This document shows positions 1 through 11,402 of a stretch of DNA of 43,077 nucleotides, piece after piece (position 1 is the stretch's first letter; each line of letters begins with the position of its first letter). Origin of the DNA: Dinochytrium kinnereticum (Eukaryota > Chytridiomycota > Chytridiomycetes > Chytridiales > Chytridiaceae); the NCBI GenBank assembly GCA_027604005.1, contig JADGJT010000148.1, positions 1-43,077 on the forward strand, in the 5' to 3' direction. A program made the translations under genes and the position numbers. Under the pieces are notes generated by a model. That model had not been told where the DNA came from and did no database searches. It saw nothing but the letters and a program-made list of their open reading frames with translations.

Positions 1-522
1 TTTGAGCGTGTTGCTACGGGCTCTGTGACCGTCACTGTGGCATCTTTACTGAAGGGGATCTGGGAATATCCCGCAACTATCTGTGTCACCATGTGTGACC
101 ATTGTGTAACAGTGTAACAGGAATATCTCGCGTGAGATATTCTACACTTTATTTTCAACAAGGATGATGAAGTGTATTGGGGAAGACTTTGCCAACACAA
201 GGTGATTGGGGAGTTGTTCAGCTGTTGTTGTTGTTGAGTTCTATAGTTCCTCTCCATGTATGCGTGCAATATGTATAGTGTGGAATTGAAGGGGGAATAG
301 TCCGCCCTTCAATCCATGTAAGGCAATAAACATGAAGGCGAGGAATATATCTGTCAGTGAAGGATATATTTGCTGAAGGGGAATCGACCTCTTTGAGCGT
401 GTTGCTACGGGCTCGGTGACCGTTCTGGGAATATCCCGCAACCAGATGTGTCACCAAGTGTGACCTTTGTGTAGCAGAAATATCTCATGTGAGATATTCT
501 ACTTTTTATTTTCAACACAAGG
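1..522. repeat. Hairpin-rich direct repeat, two copies
   Basis: Copy 1 (1 to about 162) and copy 2 (about 392-522) share the string TTTGAGCGTGTTGCTACGGG, then GGGAATATCCCGCAAC, a TGTGTCACC/TGTGACC stretch, and an inverted repeat followed by ATTTTCAACA. Copy 1 has about 30 extra bases near 33-60 and is cut by the window edge. The segment holds several short palindromes: 121-142 (arms GAATATCTC/GAGATATTC), 285-313 (ATTGAAGGG/CCCTTCAAT), 344-370 (AATATATC/GATATATT) and 479-498 (AATATCTCA/TGAGATATT, 2-base loop). No open frame in it looks coding. It may be a small non-autonomous mobile element or a structured repeat; which is not decidable here. Confidence 0.7.
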
Positions 523-2187
523 AACCAGTGGGAGGACGTCAAAGTATGGGCCATTCAAAAAAAAAATCCTCAAGAGATAAAAACGTCATTAATGACTAAA
601 AACTCTAGGGGGAAAATGGCAAGACTAAATCACAGGGATTAGAGTTGGGTGGATGCTACTGACATCGACTCCTTGCCGAGCGTGGGAAAATACATAACGT
701 AAATTCATAAACATGCGTGGGGAACAATGCAGTGATGAAAGCGCGTCGGCACTTTTTTAAAGGTAAACCATACTGTAAAATCGCCGACAAGGCGAGCTAT
801 TTCACACCAGATGCTCGTGCCGCTTGAACACGTGGCTAGCGGTGATGGAATATTCGCTCTATGGAGGACGGACGCTGTGTTCTTTTTCTTGCTGCTTGTA
901 ACTAAAGGTACGCGAGATCAATTTGGGTTGATAGCAGAAGATTGGTCTTTCTTATGTTGCATAACTGGGAAGAGCGATTAATTTCTAACAGAAGTATTGT
1001 TGCTTTTATAGGTTTCTTCCAACCCAAAAATGACACTCGCTAACGTATTGACCACAACTTCAGCAATTTATATCAACCAAAAAACAAAGCAGCTAATGGC
1101 CCCAGCAACGTTTCCAAACAACTGGTAGAAACACGACCATGAACCCCTCCCATACCATATCTAAACAACCATCTCTTCATATAATTGCATCCTCCCCAGG
1201 ACCACCTACAGCTGTTCAAGCCTTTCTGGAAACTCTCAAGCCTGGCTCAACACACTTCATCATCGTCACTTGCTTTTCCACTGCTCCATAGATCTTCTCA
1301 ATCCTATTTGTTCGACGCTTCATTCAACGACGGAACCAACACGACCGGCAAGCTCCCACACCAACACCAGCAACTTCTCACTTTTTTCACCACATGATTA
1401 AGTGTAAGCGCGACGACGACGACCAAGATGATGATGATGTGATCTTTCGACAGTCGATGTGGAGGAGTGGTCCGAGTTCCGAGAATTCAGATCTAACGTC
1501 TGCTTCGTTGACTAGCTCTTTTCGACGTTGGTTGTGAGTCCTTGTTGGGATGAGGAGTCTCCAAAAAGAGTTGCAGTTGGGAGTGAGGCGTTGAATCGAT
1601 GCAGGGACAAACACTCGATTCACTCGGTCGCGTCGTTCTCAACAATGACAGGCTGACCCTTCTCCATGCATGGCAGCATGAAGGCCAAGAATTGTCAGGC
1701 AGATAACTAAAAGCTTGTCAGATTAAAAAGGAGAATAAGTGGAGTCTGAGAGCGGGTCTCTCGTCCAATGGGAAGCGCGCTCAGCACGGAAGGAGTCACA
1801 ACTGATCCCCGTTCAACGGTCCTCTCGCTTGCTGGAAGGAGATATGGCTACACAAAAACAAAGGAGTTAAAAACCCATCGGCATCAGCATCATCATTCAT
1901 CCCTATCCATCCATCCATCCATCACCTCACTCTCTCCTTTCCCACGCTTCTGCTGCTGCTGCTGCTGCTGACGTTGACGCTGTGCTTGACGTCTCTGCAG
2001 AGTCCGTCCTTCTCTCTCCCTTCCTCCCTCCCTTCAGTGCATCTCATTGCTGTCCTTCTTCTTCTTGCCATCACCACCACGCTCAACTCCTCTGCCTTCC
2101 CCTCCTCCTCATACCCCCTGCTCAAAGACCTCCCACAACAGCTCCCTCTCTCTGCATCTCTTCTGTTGACAGCTGCTTCTGCCCGTC
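523..2187. other. Gene-poor upstream region of the first FTR1 gene
   Basis: I see no gene here. A 6-bp inverted repeat (GTCGGC/GCCGAC) lies at 745-788. The last 300 bases before the ATG at 2188 are strongly pyrimidine-rich on the plus strand, as is common just upstream of fungal start codons, with a CATC tetranucleotide run near 1908-1922 and a (CTG)n run near 1951-1970. A GATA-type motif (CAGATAA, 1700-1706) lies about 480 bp upstream of the start; GATA factors repress iron-uptake genes in many fungi, but a single six-base match is weak. Short open frames on both strands are compositionally biased and are not supported as genes. Confidence 0.5.
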
Positions 2188-3656
2188 ATGATTGGGTTCT
2201 CCATCCCCGTATTCTTTGTCATGTTCCGTGAGGTATTTATTGTTGTCCTGTATCGCAATTTCCATCCAACCTCACCATCAACACTTTCCTCTGCAAAACC
2301 AACAAACCATCAGGCCACGGAGACCGCAATCGTCGTCTCTGTTCTCCTCTCCTTCCTCAATGCCACCTTCTCCCACGATGCCCGCATCCGTCGCTCCCTC
2401 TCCCGTCGTGTATGGATAGGCACCGCCCTCGGCATCCTCGTCTCAGGAGCCCTCGGGGCGACGTTCCTTGTTCTACTCTACAAGTACGCCAACAATCTGT
2501 GGGCATCCGCCGAGCTAATTTGGGAAGCTGCCTTCTCCCTCCTCGCCTGTGTATTGTTGACGATCATGTCTCTCGCGTTCTTGAGGTACGATACTTTGGC
2601 TGCCAAGTGGACCGAGAAGCTTGGGAAGGCGATCAGAGAAAACCGCGACCGCATTCCCGAGGGAGATTTTGTTTCCAGTGAGGATGAGAGAGTTGCCAAG
2701 GGTGTTGTTGACTTGGAGGATGGGGAGAAGACGAGGAACGCGTCTGCTGAGAAAGTGGAGGGCGAGGCTGGTACTACTGTTGTGGACACTTCCAAGACCT
2801 CTTTTGCTGTTGCGACCTCTGCTAGTGATGATGCCACTGTCTCGGCTATTGTGAAGCGTGCTGCCCCCGCTGCCACGTCGTTCTGGGCAAAAGTTTTGGG
2901 GAAGAGATCCCTTGCTGCCTCTTTTAAGGATGTTGATTCAGATGATGACCGTACGTTGGTTGATAGTGAGAGGAAGTTGGTTGGATTTGGTGCTATGGTT
3001 GTCATTCCATTCATCACTGTTCTCAGGGAGGGACTCGAGGGGATTGTCTTTTTGGCTGGGGTACGTGCTTCTTCCTTTTTTTTTGCGCCTTTTCTTTTTC
3101 ATGAGACGCGAGCGAGCCTCCCCATCTTTTCTTGCTTAATCCCTACTCCTCGCTTCTTCTTCAACAGTTTGCTATCTCTGAAGACCCCGGCACCATTCCC
3201 ATCGCTGTCATCGTTGGCCTCCTCTGCGGTATGATTATTGGCTTCCTCCTCTACCGCTATGGCAACACCGTCAACCTCCACGTCTTCTTCGTGTCCGCCT
3301 CTATTCTTCTCCTCGTCCTCGCCGCCGGTCTCCTCTCGAAGGCCGTGATGTCGATTGAGACTCACATTTGGGCGATCAAAGTCAACGCCTTGGAAGACCC
3401 TGATGCGTTGGATTCGTTTGACACGACACGCGCTTTGTGGAAGTTGGAGTGCTGCAAAGCCTCTACGCCCGGGTGGTGGAGTCTTGTGAATGCCATCACT
3501 GGATGGGATAACCATGCGACTATATCGAGCGTGGTTAGTTACTGTATGTATTGGGTGCTGCTTGCGATTGGGTTGGTTGTTTACAAGGTTTTGGTCTTGA
3601 GGCCAAAGGCTAGGGAGGCAGCTGCTGCTAAGACCAGGGCTGCCATTGGTGCTTAG
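2188..3656 (+). CDS. FTR1: FTR1-type high-affinity iron permease, copy A
   Basis: Exons 2188-2232, 2314-3060 and 3168-3656 give 426 residues, normal for the family. FTR1 is the plasma-membrane permease that takes up ferric iron produced by a multicopper ferroxidase. Both iron-binding REXXE motifs are present: REATE at residues 14-18 in the first membrane helix and REGLE at about 253-257. The C-terminal family block follows, including CCKASTPGWW and ITGWDN, with hydrophobic segments spread along the protein. The central loop (about residues 160-240) is polar and variable. The start is chosen because the N-terminus aligns with FTR1 proteins directly from MIGFSIPVFF. Intron 1 (81 bp) is a multiple of three without a stop, so its retention would still be readable. 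The neighbouring gene is a tandem paralogue. Family assignment is secure; substrate is inferred. Confidence 0.93.
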
Positions 3657-4581
3657 GAGGAGTTTGCTGCTTCCAAGGCTTCTGCTTTAATAGAATGCCC
3701 TTTTTGGCGCCACCTTCTTTTCTGCGTTTTTTGTTGCTTGTGGCGTGACGCATCTTGGTTTTTGACAGAGCTTTCATCCCCCGCTTTTCTTGTTCCACCA
3801 CTCAACTCCTCTCTCTCCCCCTCTGTGTCTATGGGTTTATATCTTTGCCTCTCGCGCGGCTTGCCGAGGTCTCCTTTGAACCTTCAAGTTTGGATGTTTT
3901 CTTCAGTGTTGAATAACATATGCTTCATAATGGTGTGGCTCGCGGTGGAAACTAGGTCTTTGAACTGTGGAAACTGTTTCTACCATCTGCAGGTTGCAAC
4001 CCAGCTGCCGGGAACCAGCAGCCAATCACGGGGAGCCTGCAGCTCGTCTGGAATTTCCACTTTCTGCGCTCAAAGATACCTGTGAGGGCGATGCAAAGGT
4101 GCTGCTGAGGATATTCAACATGAAGTATATATTATTTATTATTATTATTATTGATTGCGGTACTCCTGCTGCCGATCTCTGATCCTCTCTGCGCCCAACC
4201 AAACCATTCATCCATTCCTTGGATCCCGACTCTGTGCTGCCGCTGCCGAGGTCTTATAAACCACTCCAACCATCCCCAACCTTCCCTACGATAGCTTCCA
4301 CCCGAAGCGACAACCAAGTTATTGACCCAGCCAGATATCACACCTCAACTCATCAACACACTCGCCACTCACAAACCCAACCTCCTTGTCTCTCATCCGA
4401 TAGACTCCCGCATCTGCACAGTCAGGAACCCACACAAGTTTAATAGTATCTCTGATCAGTCTGAAGAGGAGTCTGTCGTCGGTTTTCACATCGGACCAGA
4501 ACCTCCCTTTCAAGCTTTGTTTACCTCATTGGAGTCTTGCTCGGTGATTTAAGTGCTTGGGAGACGGAAAAGATCACAGGC
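3657..4581. other. Spacer between the two FTR1 genes
   Basis: This stretch holds the 3' end of copy A and the promoter of copy B. A CCAAT box sits at 4022-4026, a short TTA/ATT microsatellite around 4131-4151 and a TATAAA at 4255-4260. The open frames here are short and show no protein-like composition. Confidence 0.5.
4255..4260 (+). promoter_or_regulatory. TATA box candidate for FTR1 copy B
   Basis: TATAAA lies 322 bp upstream of the ATG at 4582 and about 230 bp downstream of a CCAAT pentamer. It is the only clean TATAAA in this spacer. A leader of roughly 290 nt would follow, which is long but possible. Confidence 0.35.
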
Positions 4582-6481
4582 ATGGTCGCTTTCTCGTTTC
4601 CGGTGTTTTTTGTGCTGTTTCGTGAGGTGGGTTAAAGTCGGTTTTGCTTTTTGGACATGACGCCTCTCCCTCAGGTGGTTTTTTTGGGAGACGAGTCAAC
4701 TCATGTTCCATTGCGCCAATTCTTCCTGTTCAAACTTTGGAAGCCTGTAACCATTGTCTGGTCTGTTCATTAAATTAGGCAACAGAAGCAGCCCTCGTCG
4801 TCTCGGTGCTTCTCTCCTTCATTGACAATGCTATCCCTGCATCATCTTCTGGAAGATCTGATCCGAATAAGGGGCTGAGGCTTGCTTTGCGGAGACGCGT
4901 GTGGATCGGCACTGCATTAGGGCTGGGATTGTCGTTGGCTATCGGGGGTGTGCTTGTATTTTTGTGGTTTGAGTATAAGGAGAACCTATGGTTAGTCCCC
5001 CCTTTTTTGGTTTTCTTTTTTGTTTCTTCTTTGGCTGGGGTGGTAGAATGGCGTTGTTAGACATGTGTTTTGGGGTGGTGTCTATAAACGGTTTTCGTGA
5101 GGGGTTTCAGTTTTCTGTTAGTCTGTCTACCAGAACAAAGCGACCGTCTTCACTTCAAACTTACCTTCTAACCGCAACTTATTGTCTTCCTTGAAAGGCC
5201 CAACGCCGAAAAACTTTGGGAAGCTACCTTCTCCCTAGTGGCAGCCTTTTTCCTCACCGCTATGTCTATCGCCTTCCTCCGCTACGACTCGATGGCGAAA
5301 AAGTGGCGTTCCAAGCTCTCTCACGCCGTCACTGACCACCTTGTCGTTCTCCCTCATCTCCCTCAGGGGGACAATCAGTACCCACCACAGCAACTTGAGG
5401 ATGAAGAAGTGACGGTGAGGACTTCGGTGCATTCTGATGCGCCTTTGTTGCGGGGTGGAAGGGGTGGGGGGGCGTCCTATGATTCTATGGATAGTGGGGT
5501 GGTGAGTAGGGACGGTGGAGCGGGAGAGGAAGTAAGGGGGCTTTTGGGCGGGGAGAGAGGGGTTGAGGGGGAGGAAGGGGTAGAGAAGAGTTTGAATGGG
5601 ATGTTTTTGATACCGTTCGTTACTGTGCTAAGGGAAGGATTAGAGGGTGTTGTGTTTTTGGCAGGGGTAAGTTCTAAACCTTTAATTATCACGTCGTTAT
5701 GGTCTTTCTTTTATGCGATTTCCTAACCTACTTTGCCGCCTACTTTTTTTTTTATTTTATCTTGTGTACAGATCGCCGTCTCCGAATCACCCTCATCTAT
5801 CCCCATCTCAGGTCTCGCCGGTCTCCTCCTCGGTCTTCTTCTCGGTCTTGTGATCTACCAGACAGGGTCATATCTCTCTCATGAGGGCAAAGATAGGCGT
5901 CGACACCCCTTGCATTTGTTTTTTGTGTGCAGCAGTGTGATGCTATTGATGCTTGCCAGTGGGCTGGTTGCGAGGGCGGTTCGAGGGTTTGAAGTTGATT
6001 ATTGGGTTAGAATGATTGGGGGGGCGACAGATCCGGATGCTTTGGGGAGTTATCATATTAGGTCGGCTTTGTGGTGAGTTTGTTTTCTCCTTTTCACTGG
6101 TTACGTGTTTTGTACTTTATTTGAAGTCGTTTCCCTCCCCTTTCCTTCAAGATACTCTTTATTTGAGTGATGTTAATCCTTTTTTTTTTTTTTTTTTTTA
6201 TAATCCCGCCACCCACTTTTCTCGACAACAGGCATTTTAACTGCTGCAACCCCAACATACCCGGCGGTTGGGCCCTCCTAAAGTCTTTGATTGGCTGGGA
6301 CAACACTGGCACAATTGCCTCCGTCTCTGCCTATTGTGCGTTCTGGTTGGGACTCTCCGTTTACCTCGTCTGTAAAAAGGAGAGGGTGAGAATTAAGCAG
6401 ACTTTGGCGAAATGGAGGGTGAAGGGTGGTGGGTGCCGGTGTGAGTGCCATGGGGCAGTTTGTGGGAGGTGTGAGTGCTAG
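4582..6481 (+). CDS. FTR1: FTR1-type high-affinity iron permease, copy B
   Basis: Exons 4582-4626, 4779-4990, 5198-5666, 5772-6073 and 6232-6481 give 425 residues, one fewer than copy A. REATE is at residues 14-18 and REGLE at about 231-235; the C-terminal block carries NCCNPNIPGGW and IGWDNTGT. Introns 1 and 3 sit at the same places and phase as the two introns of copy A. The two extra introns both interrupt a tryptophan codon as TG|G. The two proteins are clearly related but well diverged, mainly in the central loop, so the duplication looks old. Oddity: the last 15 residues are CRCECHGAVCGRCEC, six cysteines and a histidine, absent from copy A. If topology follows FTR1 of yeast, this tail is cytosolic. 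An alternative splice within the tail cannot be excluded, since two GTGAGT sites lie in it. Confidence 0.92.
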
Positions 6482-6866
6482 GCAATGTTATCCGCAAGAT
6501 GGGGTTGTTTTCTCTTATCATTTATCAGAGCCTTTTTTTTTGGGGGGGGGGGGGGGGAAGGGACAATATCCCGTTAACTATGTATGTTCCTGTTTGTTCT
6601 TGGGGGTTGTTGTCTTCTTGAGGTTGATCGGGATGGGTTGGCCTTTCTTATATGGATGTTTTTAGTCTCTTGTCGAAGGGGCGTTGTTAAACCAAACGAA
6701 ATGAACAAAAAAATGGTTCTCCCCGATTATTCAAACCAAAAGTTCATGTCCCAGAACAGACTTTTTGGGTGCATCCAAGTTTGACCAAATACTCTTGCCC
6801 CGCCCCCTTTCTCTGGAGGACTCTGCCCAAATTCGACCCCAAAAAAATGTTGTTGGAGAAAATCGC
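6482..6866. other. Spacer upstream of the DUF4470 gene
   Basis: The stretch contains adjacent homopolymer runs (T then G, about 6532-6557) and two GATA-type motifs on the minus strand (TTATCA, about 6515-6526). The open frame extends upstream of 6867, but only through non-ATG codons, so I start the next gene at the first in-frame ATG. No separate gene is seen. Confidence 0.45.
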
Positions 6867-9800
6867 ATGTCACAACCATCGTTGTTCTCCACACTGTCGC
6901 CGTCATTCTCCTTTGGTGATACGCCGCCGGTAAACTTGCTCCAGGATTTGACACCTGAAGAGGATGCAGATGTTCTTATGCTGGGGTGTGGTGATCCGAG
7001 GTCGATCCTGTTTACCGTGCATTCGGCTTTGGCTGCTGAGAGTTATCATTGGGATAATGGGTTAGGTGGGTTTTCTTTAAAGGGAGGCTTTTGCATTCTC
7101 GATGGCTTTTTTCACGCATTCCAGCTTCCCTCCTTTTTTTTTCGTTTTGGTTTGGTTGAAAAGAGGGTTTTGACTGGCATTTTGTTTTTTCTATAAGCTG
7201 AAAGTACGTTGGTGAATCTGGATGTTACTTGTTGCGATCATGATGCGTCCACTATTGGTGGGTACTTTTTTATTATCTCTAACTATTTGCTGTTCTTGCT
7301 CGCTAATTTTCGCATGCAGCCAGAAACATTCTCTTCTTGACCCTGCTGGCGGATGATGAGCTTGGGACACAGACCGACAGCATCTGGGGTTTCTTCTATC
7401 ACCTCTTCATTGACGATGAGACCCGTAATCTCCTTATCGACCAATGCCACAAACTCTTAAACGCTGGATCAACCTGCTTGGAATGGAACCGATCGATGTA
7501 TGGTGCCTACATTCGATTCTGTGATCTTGCGACGTTGGTGACTGTGCGACGGTTTTGGGAGCAATACGTTAAAACTGCGACGCTTCCTGGCGCTGAGGCG
7601 AGGGCTTTAAAGAAGTCATACGCGGAGGCGATCCGACAGCGGTCGTTGAAGGTGAATGATCCGATTCCCACGTCATTGAGAAGCGCGGCTGGATTGTTTT
7701 GCTATAAGTTGGAGAGTGTTGAGGAGTATGGGGGCCTGGAGCACTATTGGAAGGCGGGGATCCCGTTTGATGATCCCAAGATGATGCAGATGTCGACTTT
7801 TCCCAACCCGACGTTTGTGCAGCCTAATGAGAGGATTCGACTTTATAGAGGAAGCGATCCTGTTCAGGGGTATCCTTTACAGATTCTTTGGGTGTCCCAG
7901 GATCCTTTGGCTTGTAATGATAAAACGGACATGATGAGATTTGAGACCATGGCTTATCGAGCCCGACAGCTCCTTCATCTTTGGGGCTACGCTTTGAGGA
8001 CTGTGCTAGGAGGGCAGGTTAGTGGTGGAAGAAGGAAGAAAGTAGGGAAGAGGACGGGTGGGAGACTTGTTGTTCGGTATGCTTGTGCGGATGCTTTGGC
8101 CTTTTGCCGGGGTTTAGAGTATTGTAGGAGACGGGGCGGAGAGGTTGAGACACCGTTTTACGCAGGGGTGTCCTCGTTTCGACCGCTTGTGCTTAACGGG
8201 GGTGATTATGATGAGAAAACGGATGCGACCAGCAAAGCGCCGATGCTGTTCAATGTGATTGACACATCGTCGTTGGTGGATTCCTTGGGGTGGTTGAACG
8301 TTTTGATTGTGACGACGCCGTTGCTTCACAAGGGGACGCCATCTTCTACTCTTTACACGGAGACGACGCAGTGCTGTAATGAGGGTAGACCGCTTGCGCA
8401 TTTTGAGGAGTTGCTGAGAGGTGATGTGGTCACCATGTCGGTTTTGCTTGGGATCACACCCGTCGCTTACGTGTCTGGGTTTGCATCTACTTCGAATCTG
8501 CATGAGATTAGCGTGGTCCCAGAAGTCGTTTGCAGCAAACCCGAGTCTAAGAAGTTTCTGTTCCGTGACAGGATCGCTTGGAAGAGGATTGGGGAAGATG
8601 GAGCGATGAGGGTCGATCCGAGACAAATGGTCAAGTTTTTGAAGGAGGTTGATAAGAGTATGTACCCTTATCAACTTTTGGAGGAGGCTGGGGGGTGTCA
8701 TACGGTTGCTCTGAGGATTGATTTGGCGGCTCCACCAAAGTATCATCGGAAGAGTTTGGTGATACTCTTGATGCTTGTAAGAGAGAGATTTAGAGAGGAT
8801 TGGGAGGCGATTCTTGCAGAGCTTTTGGCGGGGTTGCCGGATCGACCCACATCGAGGTTGATCATGTCGGTCAAGGAGGAAACGTTGGTTCATTTATTTG
8901 TGAATGGACTATGCGAATCTTCTCCTTTCCCACCTGTTCAAACATGGATGAAGAATCTACCAGGAAGATTGCGGGCGTGGAAAAAAGTACCGGATGTTGT
9001 TTGCCTGACCTTTATTATTCCCTACGATACGGCCAAACGACTCTTCGCCATGCAAAGCATGATGTTCGAAGAGTCGGGGGTGACGCTTGAACTTCATATC
9101 TGTGGGAAAGGGAATGTGGCTTCTTTTGGGGATCTGCAGTACGCTTTTGGGAACGCTAGTTTGAGGGGAGTTCTGGATGATGCTTTTGTGGGGGTTGAGG
9201 AGTCGGAGGATGCTGGAACACCTCTGATTGTTTCGGGGATGGTGCCGACCGTTTTACTTGGTGGTGCTGATCGGAGTTTTGAGGTCCGTGTTAAGCAGAC
9301 GATGAGGGTTATTTTTACGACCAAGAATGAGTCAGACGTTATTCTTCTCAAGGCTGTTATTTATGACACTGCAAGGGTTTTCATTACCCGTGAAAGGCCC
9401 CAGCTTCGTGATGAGTTTACAAAGCTCCGTGCCGCTTTATCACCATTACTACCTACCGCGGCTACCACCTCGCAGAGTAAGTCCAGATATAGGATTCGAG
9501 AAACCTCTGTCGTACTGGAGGACATTGGAGAAAGATTGGCGTCTTTTGAGATTGTGGTTGAGGGTGTTGGGAAAGCTTTTGCTGGGGAGCTGCTGGGCGG
9601 GGGGAAGGTGGAAGTCGTGCAGACTTCTCCTTGCTGGTTAGTGGTTGCTGTGGGAGGATTGGGTGGGGTTGAGGTTGGGTTCCCATTTCCGGTGGATGGG
9701 ACGAGGTGTATAGTTGGGGTTGCTAGAAAGTCGGCTTATATTAAGGTGATTAGATAGTGGCTGTGGTCGTGTGTGCTCCGACCTTTCGTCCTTTATCTTA

Positions 9801-11028
9801 TTTTTTTTCTTCTTTTTTTTTTTCTTTTTTTTTGAGTATCTTTAATTTGCCGCTGGTTTGTTTGAGGGGTGGAAGCTCGCTTTTTCTATTTTTCCTTTGG
9901 CTTGCTATTTTTAACGACTCTGAGCAGATTTCCGTCCCGCCGTATGTTCCTTCTCGGTGTGGGAATCGCGGATTCTCGAAACAGGTGTTTCATCTTCCCA
10001 TAACGTCAAAAGGCACTCTAGCCACTTGGAACCTGCATCGCATTCCCATAGACTCTCTTCCTCTTACCGATTTAATCCTGATGACGAATGCTATTAAGGA
10101 GCTTCTCTCGATGCAGCACAGTGAGCGCCAGCAAGCTCTAATGAGCATGTCAACCCCTTCCGAGTATGATGCAATCATTGGCCTGAAGGAGTTTGTATCG
10201 ACGCTGATGCTTCGGTTCATCAAATCTGGTGAGTTGAAACGGCATGTTACGTTCGGAGTTCACGGGGAGGATGGAAAGGTCCACACTGTAATTGTTGCGA
10301 ATTTCCTTCGGATAGACCCGGCGGCTTCTGCGCCTGTGCTGGATGCCTGCGTTCTTCATTTCACTCCAGAGGTGCGGCTTTCTTTGGGATCGGATGAATC
10401 TACTGTCCCGGTTGATCACAGAATTCCCTTTCTCGCTGGAGGTGGAGACCGCGATGCCATTTGGGAGGCGTTTTTGACTGCTTCGATTGAGCGATGCCGG
10501 ACTTGGTCTCATCATCCTGTTAAATGTGAGCATTTACGACGGCCTAAACGATCTGCACGGTCATTCTGCTCATGTGGGATTGGGAAAACGACCAAAGAAT
10601 TTGTTAAGTCGATTTACTGGAGACGGTACGCTAACAACGCGATACGGGCGGCCTTTTCTCCGCTCTTTGTCCCGTCGTTTGTTGAGCCATTCTCCGATGC
10701 TTTGTTGAGGATCGTTAGAAGAAACACGGCTCTGGCGGCTCATCCCGAGATGAGGGGATCTGAAGGGCCCTCTGTGCTTTTTCTGATGTCTGCCATGAGG
10801 AGAGCAGCTGTGCCTGATGCTGACTATGTGGAGTTTAGGTTAAATCTTTATGATGAGGACTCGGAGTGGGATGTGAGGAGGAGGCTGTTTTGGAATGGAG
10901 TGAGGGATGACAGTGTTGAGGCCTATGTTAGGGAATGGCGAGCAAGGAAGGAGGGCTTAAAACAATGGCATGGCGGGGATGGAAGTAGGGAGGATCCCTT
11001 TTTTATTGAGGTTGCGGTGATGCTGTGA
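6867..11028 (+). CDS. DUF4470-domain protein, 1261 residues
   Basis: Exons 6867-7065, 7198-7257, 7320-9745 and 9928-11028 close in frame. The N-terminal DUF4470 block runs from about residue 37 to 125, with LGCGDPRSILFTV, then NLDVTCCDHDASTIARNILF spread over exons 1-3. This domain occurs in large fungal proteins, often with MYND zinc fingers; its function is unknown. No MYND finger is visible here. The end of exon 3 (FPFPVDGTRCIVG, ARKSAYIK) continues in the same family with the start of exon 4, which then has TWNLHRI, a VHTVIVANFLRID block and a cysteine cluster CEHL...CSCG, all features I recall from the C-terminal half of such proteins. That is why I join the two long open frames: the 182-bp intron has GTGATT, a TTAAC branch site and CAG, both in phase 0. 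A reader treating them as two genes would be wrong in my view. Confidence 0.8.
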
Positions 11029-11402
11029 GGTGTGGGTGTTAAAGGATTCGGAGTGGAAGGCGATCATTTTTTTTATACCCTTTTTTGAAGTCCCTCTTGT
11101 TTATTATCTTTTTCTTTTTTTTTTTGAAGTCATGTAGCTTTTTAAAGCTTTCAACTATGCGACGAGTATCATTACTTTATTTTTTGTTGTTTAATTTATA
11201 TTCAATATACCCGGTAGTTATCTTTGCTGCTATCTCTACAATTGCTTTCTACCGCCGGAGGTTTCCACCTTCTGTCTTTTTGAAAAGTCCGAATGGTGAC
11301 AACCTCAACCTTCACTTCTTTTTTTTTTTTTTTTTNNNNNNNNNNTGCCCCTCGCCGCCCTCTCCCCCCCCTCCCCCTCCCCCCCCCTCACACGCAGCAG
11401 CC
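11029..11402. other. Spacer with a 10-base assembly gap
   Basis: The sequence is T-rich with several homopolymers. Ten Ns at 11336-11345 sit between a poly-T run and a C-rich pyrimidine tract that leads to the ATG of the next gene at 11403. The gap therefore falls inside the proximal promoter or leader of the NOG2 gene, and its true length is unknown. An open frame running across it is spurious. Confidence 0.8.

Noticed and set aside
218..457. Minus-strand frame of 79 codons across the left repeat
   Set aside because: It reads through hairpins of a repeat and ends in poly-Asn from a GTT run; not protein-like.
2478..3017. 179-codon minus-strand frame under FTR1 copy A
   Set aside because: Antisense shadow of the central loop of the permease.
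8114..8893. 259-codon minus-strand frame under the DUF4470 gene
   Set aside because: It is antisense to a well-supported exon and its composition (Arg/Gln/His rich) follows from that exon's codons.
9757..9927. N-terminal extension of the second DUF4470 open stretch
   Set aside because: Phe/Ser/Leu-rich text from a T-rich intron; the donor, branch site and acceptor explain it better.
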